Below, piece by piece: positions 55,330-64,000 of a DNA stretch of 64,000 nucleotides. This DNA is from Parafrigoribacterium mesophilum (GTDB taxonomy: Bacteria; Actinomycetota; Actinomycetes; Actinomycetales; Microbacteriaceae). The notes below the pieces were generated by a model. That model ran no database searches and had not been told where the DNA came from. It saw only the letters and a program-made list of their open reading frames with translations. The translations under genes were made by a program, and so were the position numbers. Position 1 is the first letter of the stretch. Each line of letters starts with the position of its first letter. The DNA is taken from the NCBI RefSeq assembly GCF_039652555.1, contig NZ_JBDJAF010000001.1, forward strand, positions 1,550,001 through 1,614,000. The letters are read 5' to 3'.

Positions 55330-56637
55330 CTACTGCGCCGCGTACAGCGCTTTCGCCTGGGCTTCCAGGTTCTTCGTGTCGACCGTGCCGTCCTTGAGGA
55401 AGGTCTGCAGCGCGGGGATCATCACGTTGTTCGCCATGGCGGGCAACGCGTCCCGGTCGAAGAACTGACTGATCATCTTCGCGCTCGCGATGGCATCCGA
55501 GCACTTCTTGTTCAGATCGCTGTAGGCGCTCAGGTCCGCGCCCTTGGCGGTCATCAGGTTCGACTTGTCGATGGAGAAGTAGGCCTCCTGCCCGGCCGGC
55601 GTGCCCATGAACTGGAGCATGTCGCGCGCGGCGCTGTTCTGGCCGCCCTTCTTGGACAACACCAGGCCGTCGATGGGCGCCTCGACCGCATCCCGGCCTT
55701 CCACCGCCATTTCCGGGAACGGAAAGAAGTCGATGTCGTCGAGCACCGTCTTGTCGGTGTACTGCTGGGTCACGAAGGAGCCGAACAAGTACATTCCGGA
55801 CTTGCCCTGACCGAGCGTCTGCGCCGCCTCCTGCCAGGTCTTGCCCAGCGACGACGGGTCCTGGTAGGGCACGAGCGCCTTCCAGGCGTCGAACACATCC
55901 TGGACCTTCTTCTGGTCCCAACCTTCCTTGTGGGCGCAGAGGTCGATGTGGAATTGGTAGCCGTTCAGCCGCATGTTGATGTAGTCGAACGTGCCCATGG
56001 CGGGCCAGCCGTCCTTGTCGCCGAACGCGATCGGCATCAGCCCGTCCGCCTTCATCTTCTTGCATAGGGCGATCAGCTCATCGAAGGTCTGCGGAGCCTC
56101 GTAACCCTTGGCCTGCCAGACGCTCTTCCGGTAGAAGAAGCCCCACGGGTAGTTGTAGTTCGGCACGAAGTACTTCTTGCCGTCTTGACCGGTGGAGGCC
56201 TTCGCCAGTCCCTCGGAGAAGTTGCCGCCGATCTCATCCCAGACGTCATCGATCGGAGCGAGCAGTCCCTTCTGGGCCAGGTATTGCATCCGGTAGCCCG
56301 CGAACCAGGACACGACGTCGTCCGGGCTGGCCTGCAGGTAGGTATTGATCTGCGCGTGGAATTCGGCGTTCGGCACCACGTTGGTGTGCACCTTATTGCC
56401 GGATGCCTTCTCGAACGCGGAGGTGAACGCCGCGTATGCCTTCCGCGGCACGTCATCCGATTTGTCGGAGCCGAAGGAGACGGAGCCGGCCTTGGCCGCG
56501 CTGCCCTTCGGTGAGGGGCTTGCGCAGCTGGCGAGCACCAGGGCAGACGCGAGGCCGAATGCCCCGAAGCCGATGCCCTTGATTACGTTACGTCGGGTCA
56601 GGTCGGACGCGCCGGCCACATTGCCGATGGGTTGCAT
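55330..56637 (-). CDS. CUT1 sugar-binding lipoprotein
   Basis: About 435 residues from ATG 56637, which follows AAGGAG; an ATG at 56679 is a poorer start. The signal region has RRNVIKGIGFGAFGLASALV and a lipobox LASC, with a possible twin-arginine feature. The mature part is a family 1 solute-binding fold (GLLAPIDDVWDEIGGNFSEG, WGFFYRKSVWQAKGYEAPQT). It captures the sugar for the MalFG-like permeases downstream. Confidence 0.93.
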   Translation of the reverse strand: MQPIGNVAGASDLTRRNVIKGIGFGAFGLASALVLASCASPSPKGSAAKAGSVSFGSDKSDDVPRKAYAAFTSAFEKASGNKVHTNVVPNAEFHAQINTYLQASPDDVVSWFAGYRMQYLAQKGLLAPIDDVWDEIGGNFSEGLAKASTGQDGKKYFVPNYNYPWGFFYRKSVWQAKGYEAPQTFDELIALCKKMKADGLMPIAFGDKDGWPAMGTFDYINMRLNGYQFHIDLCAHKEGWDQKKVQDVFDAWKALVPYQDPSSLGKTWQEAAQTLGQGKSGMYLFGSFVTQQYTDKTVLDDIDFFPFPEMAVEGRDAVEAPIDGLVLSKKGGQNSAARDMLQFMGTPAGQEAYFSIDKSNLMTAKGADLSAYSDLNKKCSDAIASAKMISQFFDRDALPAMANNVMIPALQTFLKDGTVDTKNLEAQAKALYAAQ

Positions 56638-56685
56638 GGTCACTCCTTTGTCATCTGTATACGTGTTTGTTGATTGCACGACTCG

Positions 56686-58059
56686 TCACCGGAGGGCGAG
56701 AATCGTTTGTGGTTCCAGCAGTGCGGGGGGAAGCATTGCCTGCCGGTCCGCGAACGGCAGGACTTCGTCGGGCAGCCGGATGCCCAGCTCTTCGATCATC
56801 GAGGTGCGGCGCTTTGTGATCCGTTCCCATGCGCTCGGGAACCGGTCAGCGAATTCGTCGCGGAGCTCGGAGTCGGCGAGGGCGAGGGCGTCTTCGGCAT
56901 TGGAAATGAATCCCGGCGTTGGCCCGACCGGGATGATGTCCGCCTGCAGCGACATCCCGGAGTACAACCGCCGGGCCGATCCCGGGACGAACGGGCTGTC
57001 CAGCCATTCGTCGAGGTGCTGCAGGTGGCCGGGGTTGAGCATCGGCCGGATGCCGCCCGCCGCCAAGACCTCCCGCACCGATGCCACGATTTCGCCGGTC
57101 GGGGTGCCCAGGGTGAGCGATTCGTACCAGGTGGTGATGGCGCGCCAGTACGTCGACACGAACTCCAGCGTCTGCTCGAACTCGGCGTGGCCGGAGTCGA
57201 TCACCCGGCCGGCACGGGCGGTCAAACCGCCCTGCAGGCTGACGGCTGTGGAGAGTCGGTCGCCCTCGCGGATGATCCGGTCGGTTGGGCTGCGCAGCCC
57301 GTTGGCCCGCTCCGCTCCCGTCGTCAGCATGATGTGCGCCGAGAGCGGGCTTCCCGTCAATCGCATCTCGGCCGAAAGGTCGAGTTCCGACACGCCCGGC
57401 CGCATCGCCTCGATGGCGCGCCAAACGTGTTGCGATGCGCGTGTCGACCGGTGTTCGTTCAGCGCGAGTTGCTCGACCTGGTTGACGGATCGCAGCCCGT
57501 CCAGCCCGGCCAGCAGACCGGTGGCGTCCACAACGCGTCCCTCAGAGAACGCGAGGATTTCGTTGAGGATGAACTGCGGGATGGCCACCGACAGCGCACC
57601 GGTCGGCGAGTCGGCATGGTCAATGGGACGCCAGCCGATGACGCCGATCGTAGAAGAGGCATCCACCCTCGCTTCTTGCAGGGCGCTCGCGACGCGGGGC
57701 TGCGTAGCACGGGGTTGGCCGGCTAGGCTCAGGGATTGCGCCAAGACGCCGCGCAGTTCCATCGGACTGTCCTCGACCATCGAGATCGACTCGTTGCCGG
57801 CAATCACAACCGGTAGCCCGAAAGGCTGGACGACGACCAGCGCCTCCTCGAACCGCGGATCGAATCCGGTGAGGTACGACGCGTTCGCAATGTGCTCGCG
57901 ATCCGCATAGACGATCACCGCCCCGAGGCCCAGTTCACTCATCCGAGAACGCAGGATCTCAACCCGGTGCTCGTACACCGCCGGCTCGAGGACCGGTTCC
58001 GGCCCGAGCGCCGAGAACGCCGGGAGCGGGCTGGCCACCGCCTCGATGCCACGATTCAT
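56686..58059 (-). CDS. M24-fold protein of creatinase type, metal ligands missing
   Basis: 457 residues with a creatinase/prolidase N-terminal domain and a pita-bread C-terminal domain. ERANGLRSPTDRIIREGDRL followed by STAVSLQGG aligns with creatinase (NP..R....GD.LS) rather than with metal-dependent aminopeptidases: the two aspartates of the usual DxG...DxxR block are absent, and the terminal EPG glutamate is replaced in QADIIPVG. It is thus either a metal-independent hydrolase, like creatinase, acting on a C-N bond, or an inactive relative. It lies between the sugar importer genes and the cyclase gene on the same strand; the substrate is unknown. Confidence 0.75.
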   Translation of the reverse strand: MNRGIEAVASPLPAFSALGPEPVLEPAVYEHRVEILRSRMSELGLGAVIVYADREHIANASYLTGFDPRFEEALVVVQPFGLPVVIAGNESISMVEDSPMELRGVLAQSLSLAGQPRATQPRVASALQEARVDASSTIGVIGWRPIDHADSPTGALSVAIPQFILNEILAFSEGRVVDATGLLAGLDGLRSVNQVEQLALNEHRSTRASQHVWRAIEAMRPGVSELDLSAEMRLTGSPLSAHIMLTTGAERANGLRSPTDRIIREGDRLSTAVSLQGGLTARAGRVIDSGHAEFEQTLEFVSTYWRAITTWYESLTLGTPTGEIVASVREVLAAGGIRPMLNPGHLQHLDEWLDSPFVPGSARRLYSGMSLQADIIPVGPTPGFISNAEDALALADSELRDEFADRFPSAWERITKRRTSMIEELGIRLPDEVLPFADRQAMLPPALLEPQTILALR

Positions 58060-58091
58060 GGTTGTCGCTCCTTCGCCGATCAGACCGGTGG

Positions 58092-58862
58092 CTAGGCGGC
58101 GGCGGTCGTCTTCGGAACCAGGGCGACCGCTCGGATTGGCGAGCCGGAGCCGCCTCCGATCCGCAGAGGCAGCGCGAGGAAAAAGCTCACCACCGGGATG
58201 TTCTCCAGATTGGTGAGGTTTTCCATGATCAGGACACCGTTGGGCAGCAGGTCGTAGTGTGCGCGCAGTTCGTCGCCGGCGAGCTTTCCGGCGTCGACGC
58301 TGATGCAGTCGGTTCCCACCGCCTTCACGCCCTGCTCGCGGAGGTATGCCGCGGCCTCACCGGTGATTCCCGGCCATCCGCGCAGGTAGTCGAATCCCTC
58401 AGGAATCGGCTGCCAGTGGCTGGACCACTGCATGTCGAGAAGCACGATGTCGCCCTGCTCGATCGTGACGTTCGCCTCCTCCCACTCCCGGATGTCCTGC
58501 ACATCAATCTGGTGGCTGTCCGCTTCAAAGGGGCCGAATGTCAGCTTCACGGCCCGGCCGGCCAGGCGATCCAGGGGAATTTGATCGGTGAAGATTCTCC
58601 GCACATCGTCCTGGTCCGGAACGAAGTGGGCGGGCGAATCCATGTGTGTTCCGGAGTGGTCGCTCATGATCAACTGATTGAACTCAGCAGGGTCGCCCAT
58701 CGAAGGATACGAGGCGAGAATGAACTTGGGGTGCGCCGGAATCGTCGGTATTCCCGAGGTGAGCGTGTGGCTGAGGTCCACAAACTCGTAGTTTTCGAGG
58801 AGGTCGAGAAGCGGTCGAACCGAGGTGTCCGCTGGGGAAAATGTCTGTTGGGTGGTGTCCAT
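58092..58862 (-). CDS. Cyclase-family metal hydrolase (KynB/arylformamidase-like)
   Basis: 256 residues from ATG 58862 (a longer frame opens at 58898). FVDLSHTLTSGIPT at the N-terminus and MSDHSGTHMDSPAHFVPDQD, the HxGTHxDxPxH metal motif of the cyclase family, identify it. GTDCISVD near residue 205 is also typical. Members hydrolyse formamides or cyclic amides/lactones. It is divergent from a LysR regulator across a T-N11-A box and precedes the creatinase-like gene, so the two probably degrade one compound with a C-N bond. Confidence 0.88.
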   Translation of the reverse strand: MDTTQQTFSPADTSVRPLLDLLENYEFVDLSHTLTSGIPTIPAHPKFILASYPSMGDPAEFNQLIMSDHSGTHMDSPAHFVPDQDDVRRIFTDQIPLDRLAGRAVKLTFGPFEADSHQIDVQDIREWEEANVTIEQGDIVLLDMQWSSHWQPIPEGFDYLRGWPGITGEAAAYLREQGVKAVGTDCISVDAGKLAGDELRAHYDLLPNGVLIMENLTNLENIPVVSFFLALPLRIGGGSGSPIRAVALVPKTTAAA

Positions 58863-58919
58863 GTGAGAATCACACCACGGCGCACAAAAGGGCGTCAAAG
58901 ATCAGATCGCTCTCGTGCG

Positions 58920-58934
58920 ATAGGAGTTTGCTAT
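58920..58934. promoter_or_regulatory. LysR-type binding box
   Basis: ATAG-GAGTTTG-CTAT is an inverted repeat that contains the T-N11-A motif of LysR regulators, midway between the divergent cyclase and LysR genes. A possible -10 box TATAGA (58953-58958) lies eight bases before the LysR ATG, which would give a leaderless transcript. Confidence 0.55.
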
Positions 58935-58966
58935 ACAAGCGCGTCCGAACCCTATAGAAATAACCT

Positions 58967-59863
58967 ATGGAGGCCATCACACTGCGCCAAATTGAATTCG
59001 CACTGGCTGTCGAGAAGGCTGGCGCAATTTGCGCCGCAGCGCAGGTCCTTCACGTCGCGCAGCCATCCGTTTCGCAACAGATCTTGGCGCTCGAACGCGA
59101 AGTCGGGGCACAGCTCTTCGAACGCACACCGAGCGGTAGTCCCCCGACCGCAGCAGGGCAGATCTTTCTGGACGAGGTGCGCGACACTCTGGGAACGATT
59201 CAGCGAGCGCGCTCAGCCTCACTCAATCCGCTTCAGGTCGGTGCCAAACGGCTCGTTGTAGCAGTTGAGCAAATTGGCATTATGGGCCGAGTTGCTGCGG
59301 CATTACAGCAAATAAGCAAAAGCTTTCCCCAGTTGTCGCTACAGGTCCGTGAAGTGAGTGGTGCTCGCGACTCGCTGAAAGCGGTATCGGCAGGTGCCGC
59401 GGATATCGCCGTCGGTGCCCCGCCGACGAATTGGCACGAAGCGGACGTCTATGTTGGGGTGGATGAATATGTTGTCATTTTTCCTTCCGGACACCGTTTA
59501 GCAGGGAAAAAGCTTGTCGAGGTCGCGGCGCTACACGGCGAGCATCTCATTGAAACACCGGCGACAGCTGCACTTCTGCAAAGGCTGAGCGCCCGCTCGC
59601 GAATCTCTCCGGCACTGTTGTCCCAAGCGACCAGCTTCGAAACCGCTCTGCGGCTGGCACGCAGCGGAGTCGGTATCGCGCTGATTCCCGAGAACGCGGT
59701 CGCCCCCGAACAAACGGAATTGATCAGCAGGACCTCGCCGCGAATCCTGCGCACTGTTCATGCGTTCCATCGAGGCCCTACCGATGACGTCAAAGAGCTA
59801 TTCGTCAGCACACTTATGGCTGCCAACCGGTGTGAACCGGAACCCGCCGACTGGGTGTTCTGA
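58967..59863 (+). CDS. LysR-family transcriptional regulator
   Basis: 298 residues: N-terminal winged helix (ITLRQIEFALAVEKAGAICA, VAQPSVSQQILALEREVGAQ) and a periplasmic-binding-like effector domain (RLVVAVEQIGIMG...). It most likely activates the divergent cyclase and creatinase-like genes in response to their substrate and represses itself. There is no ribosome binding site before ATG 58967, in line with a leaderless mRNA. Confidence 0.93.
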   Translation: MEAITLRQIEFALAVEKAGAICAAAQVLHVAQPSVSQQILALEREVGAQLFERTPSGSPPTAAGQIFLDEVRDTLGTIQRARSASLNPLQVGAKRLVVAVEQIGIMGRVAAALQQISKSFPQLSLQVREVSGARDSLKAVSAGAADIAVGAPPTNWHEADVYVGVDEYVVIFPSGHRLAGKKLVEVAALHGEHLIETPATAALLQRLSARSRISPALLSQATSFETALRLARSGVGIALIPENAVAPEQTELISRTSPRILRTVHAFHRGPTDDVKELFVSTLMAANRCEPEPADWVF

Positions 59864-59929
59864 CACGTTCAACGAACTGTGACTTCCGATGGAACGACTT
59901 CTAAGTTCTGAGAAATCAGCTAGCAACCG

Positions 59930-61066
59930 CTACAGGTTGACTGCCTTCAGGTCGGCGGCCGCACGCTCTGGCGAGACGTCGTTGGCGAAGACGCCCATTC
60001 CGGACTCCGAGCCGGCGAGGTATTTGAGCTTGTGCGGCCCGCGGGCGATGGAGAAAAGTTGAAGGTGGAGCCACCAGCTGCCGTCCCGGCCGTGCACCGG
60101 CGCCTGGTTCCAGGCTGAGATGTAGGGAATCGGGCGCTCGAACAGCTTGGCAAACCGGGCGGTCACATCCAGGTAGACGCCGACGAACGCGTCGCGCTCT
60201 GCCGAACTCAGCTCCGGGATGTCGGGTACCTGCCGGTGTGGGAAGAACTGCACTTCGTATGGCCACCTGGCTGCCGCCGGTACGAACGCCGTCCACAGGT
60301 CGTTGGCGGCGATGATCCGTTCCGGAGCTTGACGCGCCTCATCCAACAGCGCTCCGAACAGGTTGTCGCCGGTGCGCTCCTTGAATCGGGCCGTCGTCTC
60401 CACCATCTTCGCGGTGCGAGGCGTGACAAACGGATAGGCGTAAATCTGCCCGTGCGGGTGCGCGAGGGTGACGCCGATCTCTTCCCCGTGATTCTCGAAC
60501 GGGAACACCTGTTCGACCCCGTCCATAGCGCTGAGTTCCCTCGTGCGGTCGGCCCAGGCGTCGACCACGAGACGGGCCTGTGCGGGCGCCAATCGCCAAA
60601 ACGCGCCGTCGTGGTCGCTCGTGAAGCAGACGACCTCGCAGCGGCCCACTCCCGGGCGGAGCGTGGTGAGCGGGGAGCCGACGACGTGATCCGGCAGCGC
60701 CGGCGTGCCGTTCGCCAAGGAGGGGAAACGATTTTCAAACACGACCACCTGGTAGTCGCGATCCGGGATTTCGGTGTGGTTCGCCTCCGTGGTCGGGCAT
60801 AGCGGGCACTGGTCGGCGGGCGGATGGTAGGTGCGTGATTGACGGTGTGACGCCACAATCACCCACTCGTCGAGCAAGCGGTCCAGTCTCAGTTCGGAGT
60901 GCACGGTCGTGGTGGGCAGCGGCCGGGTGTCTTCGGCCGTCCGTTCCGGCGGGAGCACACCTGAGACCTCGGCCGAGTCGAAGTAGATGATCTGGCGGCC
61001 GTCGGCGAGGAGCTTGGAAGTCTTCCTCAGCGCTCCGAGGGTCGCGGGACGGCCTGGTGCACTCAT
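59930..61066 (-). CDS. galT: Galactose-1-phosphate uridylyltransferase
   Basis: About 378 residues from ATG 61066, which follows GAGAGGGA. The catalytic LAHPHGQIYAYPF (His-Pro-His-Gln) and the zinc-binding DQCPLCPT are present. It converts galactose-1-P and UDP-glucose to glucose-1-P and UDP-galactose in the Leloir pathway, fitting the alpha-galactosidase and importer upstream. galK and galE are not in this window. Confidence 0.95.
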   Translation of the reverse strand: MSAPGRPATLGALRKTSKLLADGRQIIYFDSAEVSGVLPPERTAEDTRPLPTTTVHSELRLDRLLDEWVIVASHRQSRTYHPPADQCPLCPTTEANHTEIPDRDYQVVVFENRFPSLANGTPALPDHVVGSPLTTLRPGVGRCEVVCFTSDHDGAFWRLAPAQARLVVDAWADRTRELSAMDGVEQVFPFENHGEEIGVTLAHPHGQIYAYPFVTPRTAKMVETTARFKERTGDNLFGALLDEARQAPERIIAANDLWTAFVPAAARWPYEVQFFPHRQVPDIPELSSAERDAFVGVYLDVTARFAKLFERPIPYISAWNQAPVHGRDGSWWLHLQLFSIARGPHKLKYLAGSESGMGVFANDVSPERAAADLKAVNL

Positions 61067-61198
61067 CTGAAGTCCCTCTCGCTCCCGTCCGCTACTCAAT
61101 TCGGCTAACACTATCGCTCATAGTCTCACAGTCTGAAACAGGGAACGAGTAGCGTGCGGGAGCGAGGTCATAGGCTGAAGGCGTCGAGAGGATCTGTG

Positions 61199-62119
61199 AT
61201 GACCACGTCTCACCTCACTGTCAGCGTCCCGAATGAGTCAATGCGGCGACGATTGGCTCCGGTGGACGGGGCAGGGTTCGCGGTATGGGACATGGTCGGC
61301 ACTCCTCCGGCTGGAATCACCATGGCCGTGGTTCCGTATATGTCCCCGGTTTCTACCCTGCGGGCGATAGCCGGAACCGGGATATCGATCGTGCAGAGCC
61401 AGTCCATCGGATACGACGGGGTTGCCGACGTCTTGCCGGCCGGAACCACGTTCTGCAACGCGGCCGGAGTGCACGAGGCCTCAACGGCGGAGCTCGCCGT
61501 GGCGCTCACGCTCGCCAGCCTGCGCGGGATTCCTGAGTTCGCCCTGGCGCAGGCCGAGCGCCGCTGGGCGCACGACCGGTTTGAGGCGCTCGCGGACAAG
61601 CGGGTGCTCGTGATCGGCCAGGGCGGCGTCGGCCGTGCCGCGGCGATGCGGTTCCGACCGTTCGAGGTCGAGCTGGTGCGGGTGGCATCCACGGCGCGCA
61701 CCGACGAACACGGTGCGGTTCACGCCGTCTCGGAACTCGCCGCTCTGCTGCCCGAGGTCGATGTCGTACTGCTCGCGGTGCCGCTGACCCCCGCGACGAC
61801 CCGGCTGGTGGACGACGACTTCCTGGGCGCGATGAAACGCGGCTCGCTACTGGTGAACGTGTCGCGTGGAGCCGTGGTCGACACCCATGCCCTCGTTGCG
61901 CACGCCCGCGACGGTCGGGTGAGGGCGGCGCTGGATGTGACGGACCCCGAGCCGTTGCCAGCCGACCACCCGCTATGGACCACCCCCGGCATCCTGATCA
62001 CCCCGCACGTCGGCGGCGACAGCACCGCCATGGCACCGCGGGTCGACCGGCTCATCCGGGAACAGGCGGCCCGCTTGGTACGCGGCGACGAGCCGCTCAA
62101 CGTGGTGCTGCGCGCCTAG
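61199..62119 (+). CDS. D-isomer-specific 2-hydroxyacid dehydrogenase
   Basis: About 306 residues from ATG 61199 with GAGAGGA upstream. The Rossmann loop VLVIGQGGVGRAAAMRF, catalytic Arg in LVNVSRGAVVDTHAL, Glu in DVTDPEPLP and His in ITPHVGGD are all present. It reduces 2-oxoacids or oxidises D-2-hydroxyacids with NAD(P); the substrate is not predictable. A single gene between galT and the MFS gene. Confidence 0.92.
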   Translation: MTTSHLTVSVPNESMRRRLAPVDGAGFAVWDMVGTPPAGITMAVVPYMSPVSTLRAIAGTGISIVQSQSIGYDGVADVLPAGTTFCNAAGVHEASTAELAVALTLASLRGIPEFALAQAERRWAHDRFEALADKRVLVIGQGGVGRAAAMRFRPFEVELVRVASTARTDEHGAVHAVSELAALLPEVDVVLLAVPLTPATTRLVDDDFLGAMKRGSLLVNVSRGAVVDTHALVAHARDGRVRAALDVTDPEPLPADHPLWTTPGILITPHVGGDSTAMAPRVDRLIREQAARLVRGDEPLNVVLRA

Positions 62120-62194
62120 CCGGGCGATAGTTTTCCGGACGAAGAGACTGTCCGCGGCGGCATCCGTCGTCCGAAATGCCATCGCTGGACGGGA

Positions 62195-63526
62195 TCAGCC
62201 GAGGCCGCGCGGCACGATGCTGATCAGCGACGCGTGCCGCTGTATCCGCACCCGTAGCGAGAGCCGGCCCGCTCGCGCGAGCAACACCGCGACCACCACG
62301 GCGGCGACCAAAGGGACTGCTCCGGAGACGACCATCGCGGTGCGGGCACCGGCGACTTCGGCGATCCAGCCCATCACTGGACTGCCGACCGCCTGGCCGC
62401 CGACGGCGATCATCGTGTAGAGCGCCATCACCCGGCCCCGGATGATGCGGTTTGACGACATTTGCACGACGGCTTCCGCCGTGGTGGCGAACAGCATCCG
62501 CATGAAGCCGATGCTGGCGAGCACGACAAGGAACACACTGAGCATCGGGGCCAGCCCGGTAAGGATGAGCGCGACGCCGAACAGTCCGGCGGAGAAGGTG
62601 ATGTACCGCAGCCGGTAACTGATCCGGCGCGCGGATGCGATCGCGCCGACGAGCGCACCGACCGCGGCCGCCGAACTATAGAGCCCGTAGCCGGCGGCGC
62701 CGGATCCGAACACACTGTCGGCGAAGGCCACCAGCAGCACCGGCAGGTTCATCCCGAAGGTGTAGACGAAGGCGAGCAACACCATCGGCCAAAAGATGGC
62801 CGGTTTGGAGTGCACGTAGCGCAGGGCCTCGCGGATCTGGCCCTTGGCGTGTTGCACCACCAGCGAGGTGAGCAGGTCGGCCTTGCGCATCCGAAGCAGG
62901 GTGACGATCACGACGCAGCCCGCGAACGCGTTGACGCTGATCGCCCATCCCGCCCCCACCACGACAATGAGGACTCCGCTGATCGCGGGGCCGACCAGGC
63001 CGCCGAGGTGCCAGATGGAGGCGTTCACGCTGATCGCGTTGGCCAGCCGCTCCTGACCGACCATCTCGTTGACGAACACCTTCTTCGCCGGCTGGTCGAC
63101 GATATCCACAAAACCGAGCAGACAGGCGACGAGGTAGACGTGCCAGACGTGCACGACGCCCGTGATGGCCAGGGCGGCGAGCGTGCCGCAGAGCACGGCC
63201 GCCACCGACTGCGTGACGATCAAGAGTGGGCGCTTCTGGTGGCGGTCGGTAACCAGGCCGCCGAGCGGACCGAACAGCAGCATCGGTCCGAACTGCAAGG
63301 CGGCGGTGACGCCCACCGCTGTGACGCTACCGGTGAGCTCGAACACGAGCCAGTCGATCGCGATGCGCTGCATCCAGGACGATGTGTTGGAGATCGATTG
63401 GGCGATGACGTACAACCGGTAATTGTGAATCCGCAGCGAACTGAAGGTGTCACGCCAGCGGGGCCGTTTCAAAAGGACCGGGATGGGCGCGGTCGCGGCG
63501 TCGGCGTCCATCGGATCGAAACTCAT
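62195..63526 (-). CDS. MFS transporter (EntS-like exporter)
   Basis: About 443 residues from ATG 63526; a longer frame runs into the divergent LysR gene and is not used. Twelve membrane segments, starting FSSLRIHNYRLYVIAQSISN and with LFGPLGGLVTDRHQKRPLLI, the loop motif of MFS. It resembles the EntS/MDR exporter group. The divergent LysR gene 84 bases away is its likely regulator. Substrate unknown. Confidence 0.9.
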   Translation of the reverse strand: MSFDPMDADAATAPIPVLLKRPRWRDTFSSLRIHNYRLYVIAQSISNTSSWMQRIAIDWLVFELTGSVTAVGVTAALQFGPMLLFGPLGGLVTDRHQKRPLLIVTQSVAAVLCGTLAALAITGVVHVWHVYLVACLLGFVDIVDQPAKKVFVNEMVGQERLANAISVNASIWHLGGLVGPAISGVLIVVVGAGWAISVNAFAGCVVIVTLLRMRKADLLTSLVVQHAKGQIREALRYVHSKPAIFWPMVLLAFVYTFGMNLPVLLVAFADSVFGSGAAGYGLYSSAAAVGALVGAIASARRISYRLRYITFSAGLFGVALILTGLAPMLSVFLVVLASIGFMRMLFATTAEAVVQMSSNRIIRGRVMALYTMIAVGGQAVGSPVMGWIAEVAGARTAMVVSGAVPLVAAVVVAVLLARAGRLSLRVRIQRHASLISIVPRGLG

Positions 63527-63610
63527 GCAATTAACGGTAAAGGCGGCCCCGCCATTCGAAGTTATTATCAACCCTATAAGTCCGATTACTTTTTTCAATG
63601 AAGGATGTGG

Positions 63611-64000
63611 ATGTTCGACCCGCTGCCGCTTAGGACGTTCGTCTCGGTCGCCGAAACTTTGAATTTCACCCGCTCGGCGGAACTGCTGGGGCTCAGCCAG
63701 CCGACTGTAAGCCAGCACATCCGCAAGCTCGAAAAGGCCGCGGGGCGGCACCTCGTTACGCGCGACACCCGCGCCGTGCAGCTCACCGACAACGGCGACG
63801 CCCTGCTCGGGTTCGCCCGGGTCATCCTCGCGGCGCAGAATCAGGCCGAGAGCTACTTCACCGGATCTGCCATGCGGGGGCGGCTGCGTTTCGGCACGGC
63901 GGATGATCTCGCATTGACCCAGCTGCCGCAAATCCTCCGTGACTTTCGACAGTTATATCCCGAGATCAATCTCGAGCTCACCGTGAGCCAGAGCGGGGCG
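63611..64000 (+). CDS. LysR-family transcriptional regulator, 3' end cut by window
   Basis: The first 130 codons of a LysR gene from ATG 63611 (AAGGA six bases before; ATG 63605 is an alternative). The winged helix reads LPLRTFVSVAETLNFTRSAE, LLGLSQPTVSQHIRKLEKAA, then the linker helix and the start of the effector domain (GRLRFGTADDLALTQLPQIL). The C-terminal half lies outside the window. It probably controls the divergent MFS gene. Confidence 0.92.
   Translation, partial: MFDPLPLRTFVSVAETLNFTRSAELLGLSQPTVSQHIRKLEKAAGRHLVTRDTRAVQLTDNGDALLGFARVILAAQNQAESYFTGSAMRGRLRFGTADDLALTQLPQILRDFRQLYPEINLELTVSQSGA

Noticed and set aside
62195..63931. Extended 578-residue version of the MFS gene
   Set aside because: The extra N-terminus is read antiparallel through the divergent LysR gene; ATG 63526 starts a normal 12-segment transporter.

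Overview
The window is high-GC DNA with GTG starts, many 4-bp start/stop overlaps and gene families typical of Actinobacteria; the neighbourhood (serS, a VanY-type carboxypeptidase, LCP protein, Opp-type and CUT-type sugar transporters, fused rhamnulose-1-P aldolase/dehydrogenase) suggests Microbacteriaceae, though no rRNA or marker alignment is available to prove it.

Region A, about 1-15.57 kb, is an integrated accessory element. Its right end is a tyrosine integrase plus excisionase abutting the 3' end of tRNA-Ser(GCT); its left end lies outside the window. It carries a MobF relaxase-helicase, one partial and one complete ImmA/IrrE-domain protein, several decayed genes (a phosphoribosyltransferase-like tail, a VapC tail, a resolvase with an internal deletion), a putative HEPN/abortive-infection protein, and a compact four-gene operon at 6907-9742 encoding a tandem beta-grasp ubiquitin-like protein, an E2-like protein with one cysteine, a JAMM peptidase and an E1-like ThiF-fold protein. 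This looks like a complete bacterial ubiquitin-like conjugation system of the class that includes the anti-phage Bil operons, and is the most interesting item here. It is transcribed divergently from an XRE/ImmA regulator operon.

Region B, 15.6-30 kb, is ordinary chromosome: acyltransferase, LCP transferase, tRNA-Ser(TGA), HAD phosphatase, serS, lipid kinase, pheA, pgm, a nested 111-bp palindrome, a VanY-type lipoprotein, an orphan DNA methyltransferase, GNAT, lipoate ligase, HIT and alpha/beta hydrolase genes.

Region C, 30-49.8 kb, is a rhamnoside/rhamnose utilisation locus: cytoplasmic GH78 rhamnosidase, LacI regulator, an Opp-type ABC importer (including a fused permease-ATPase) with a coupled SGNH esterase, a GHL6-like hydrolase, a PMI-like cupin, an M19 dipeptidase homologue, then rhaI, fused aldolase/dehydrogenase and rhaB. 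Copies of one LacI-type operator (TGAAACGATTCA) lie in front of the rhamnosidase, the importer and rhaI, which ties transport, hydrolysis and catabolism into one regulon.

Region D, 49.8-64 kb, holds a flavin reductase, GH36 alpha-galactosidase, DeoR regulator, a CUT1 sugar importer, a creatinase-like M24 protein and a cyclase-family hydrolase with a divergent LysR regulator, galT, a 2-hydroxyacid dehydrogenase, an MFS exporter and a LysR gene cut by the window end.
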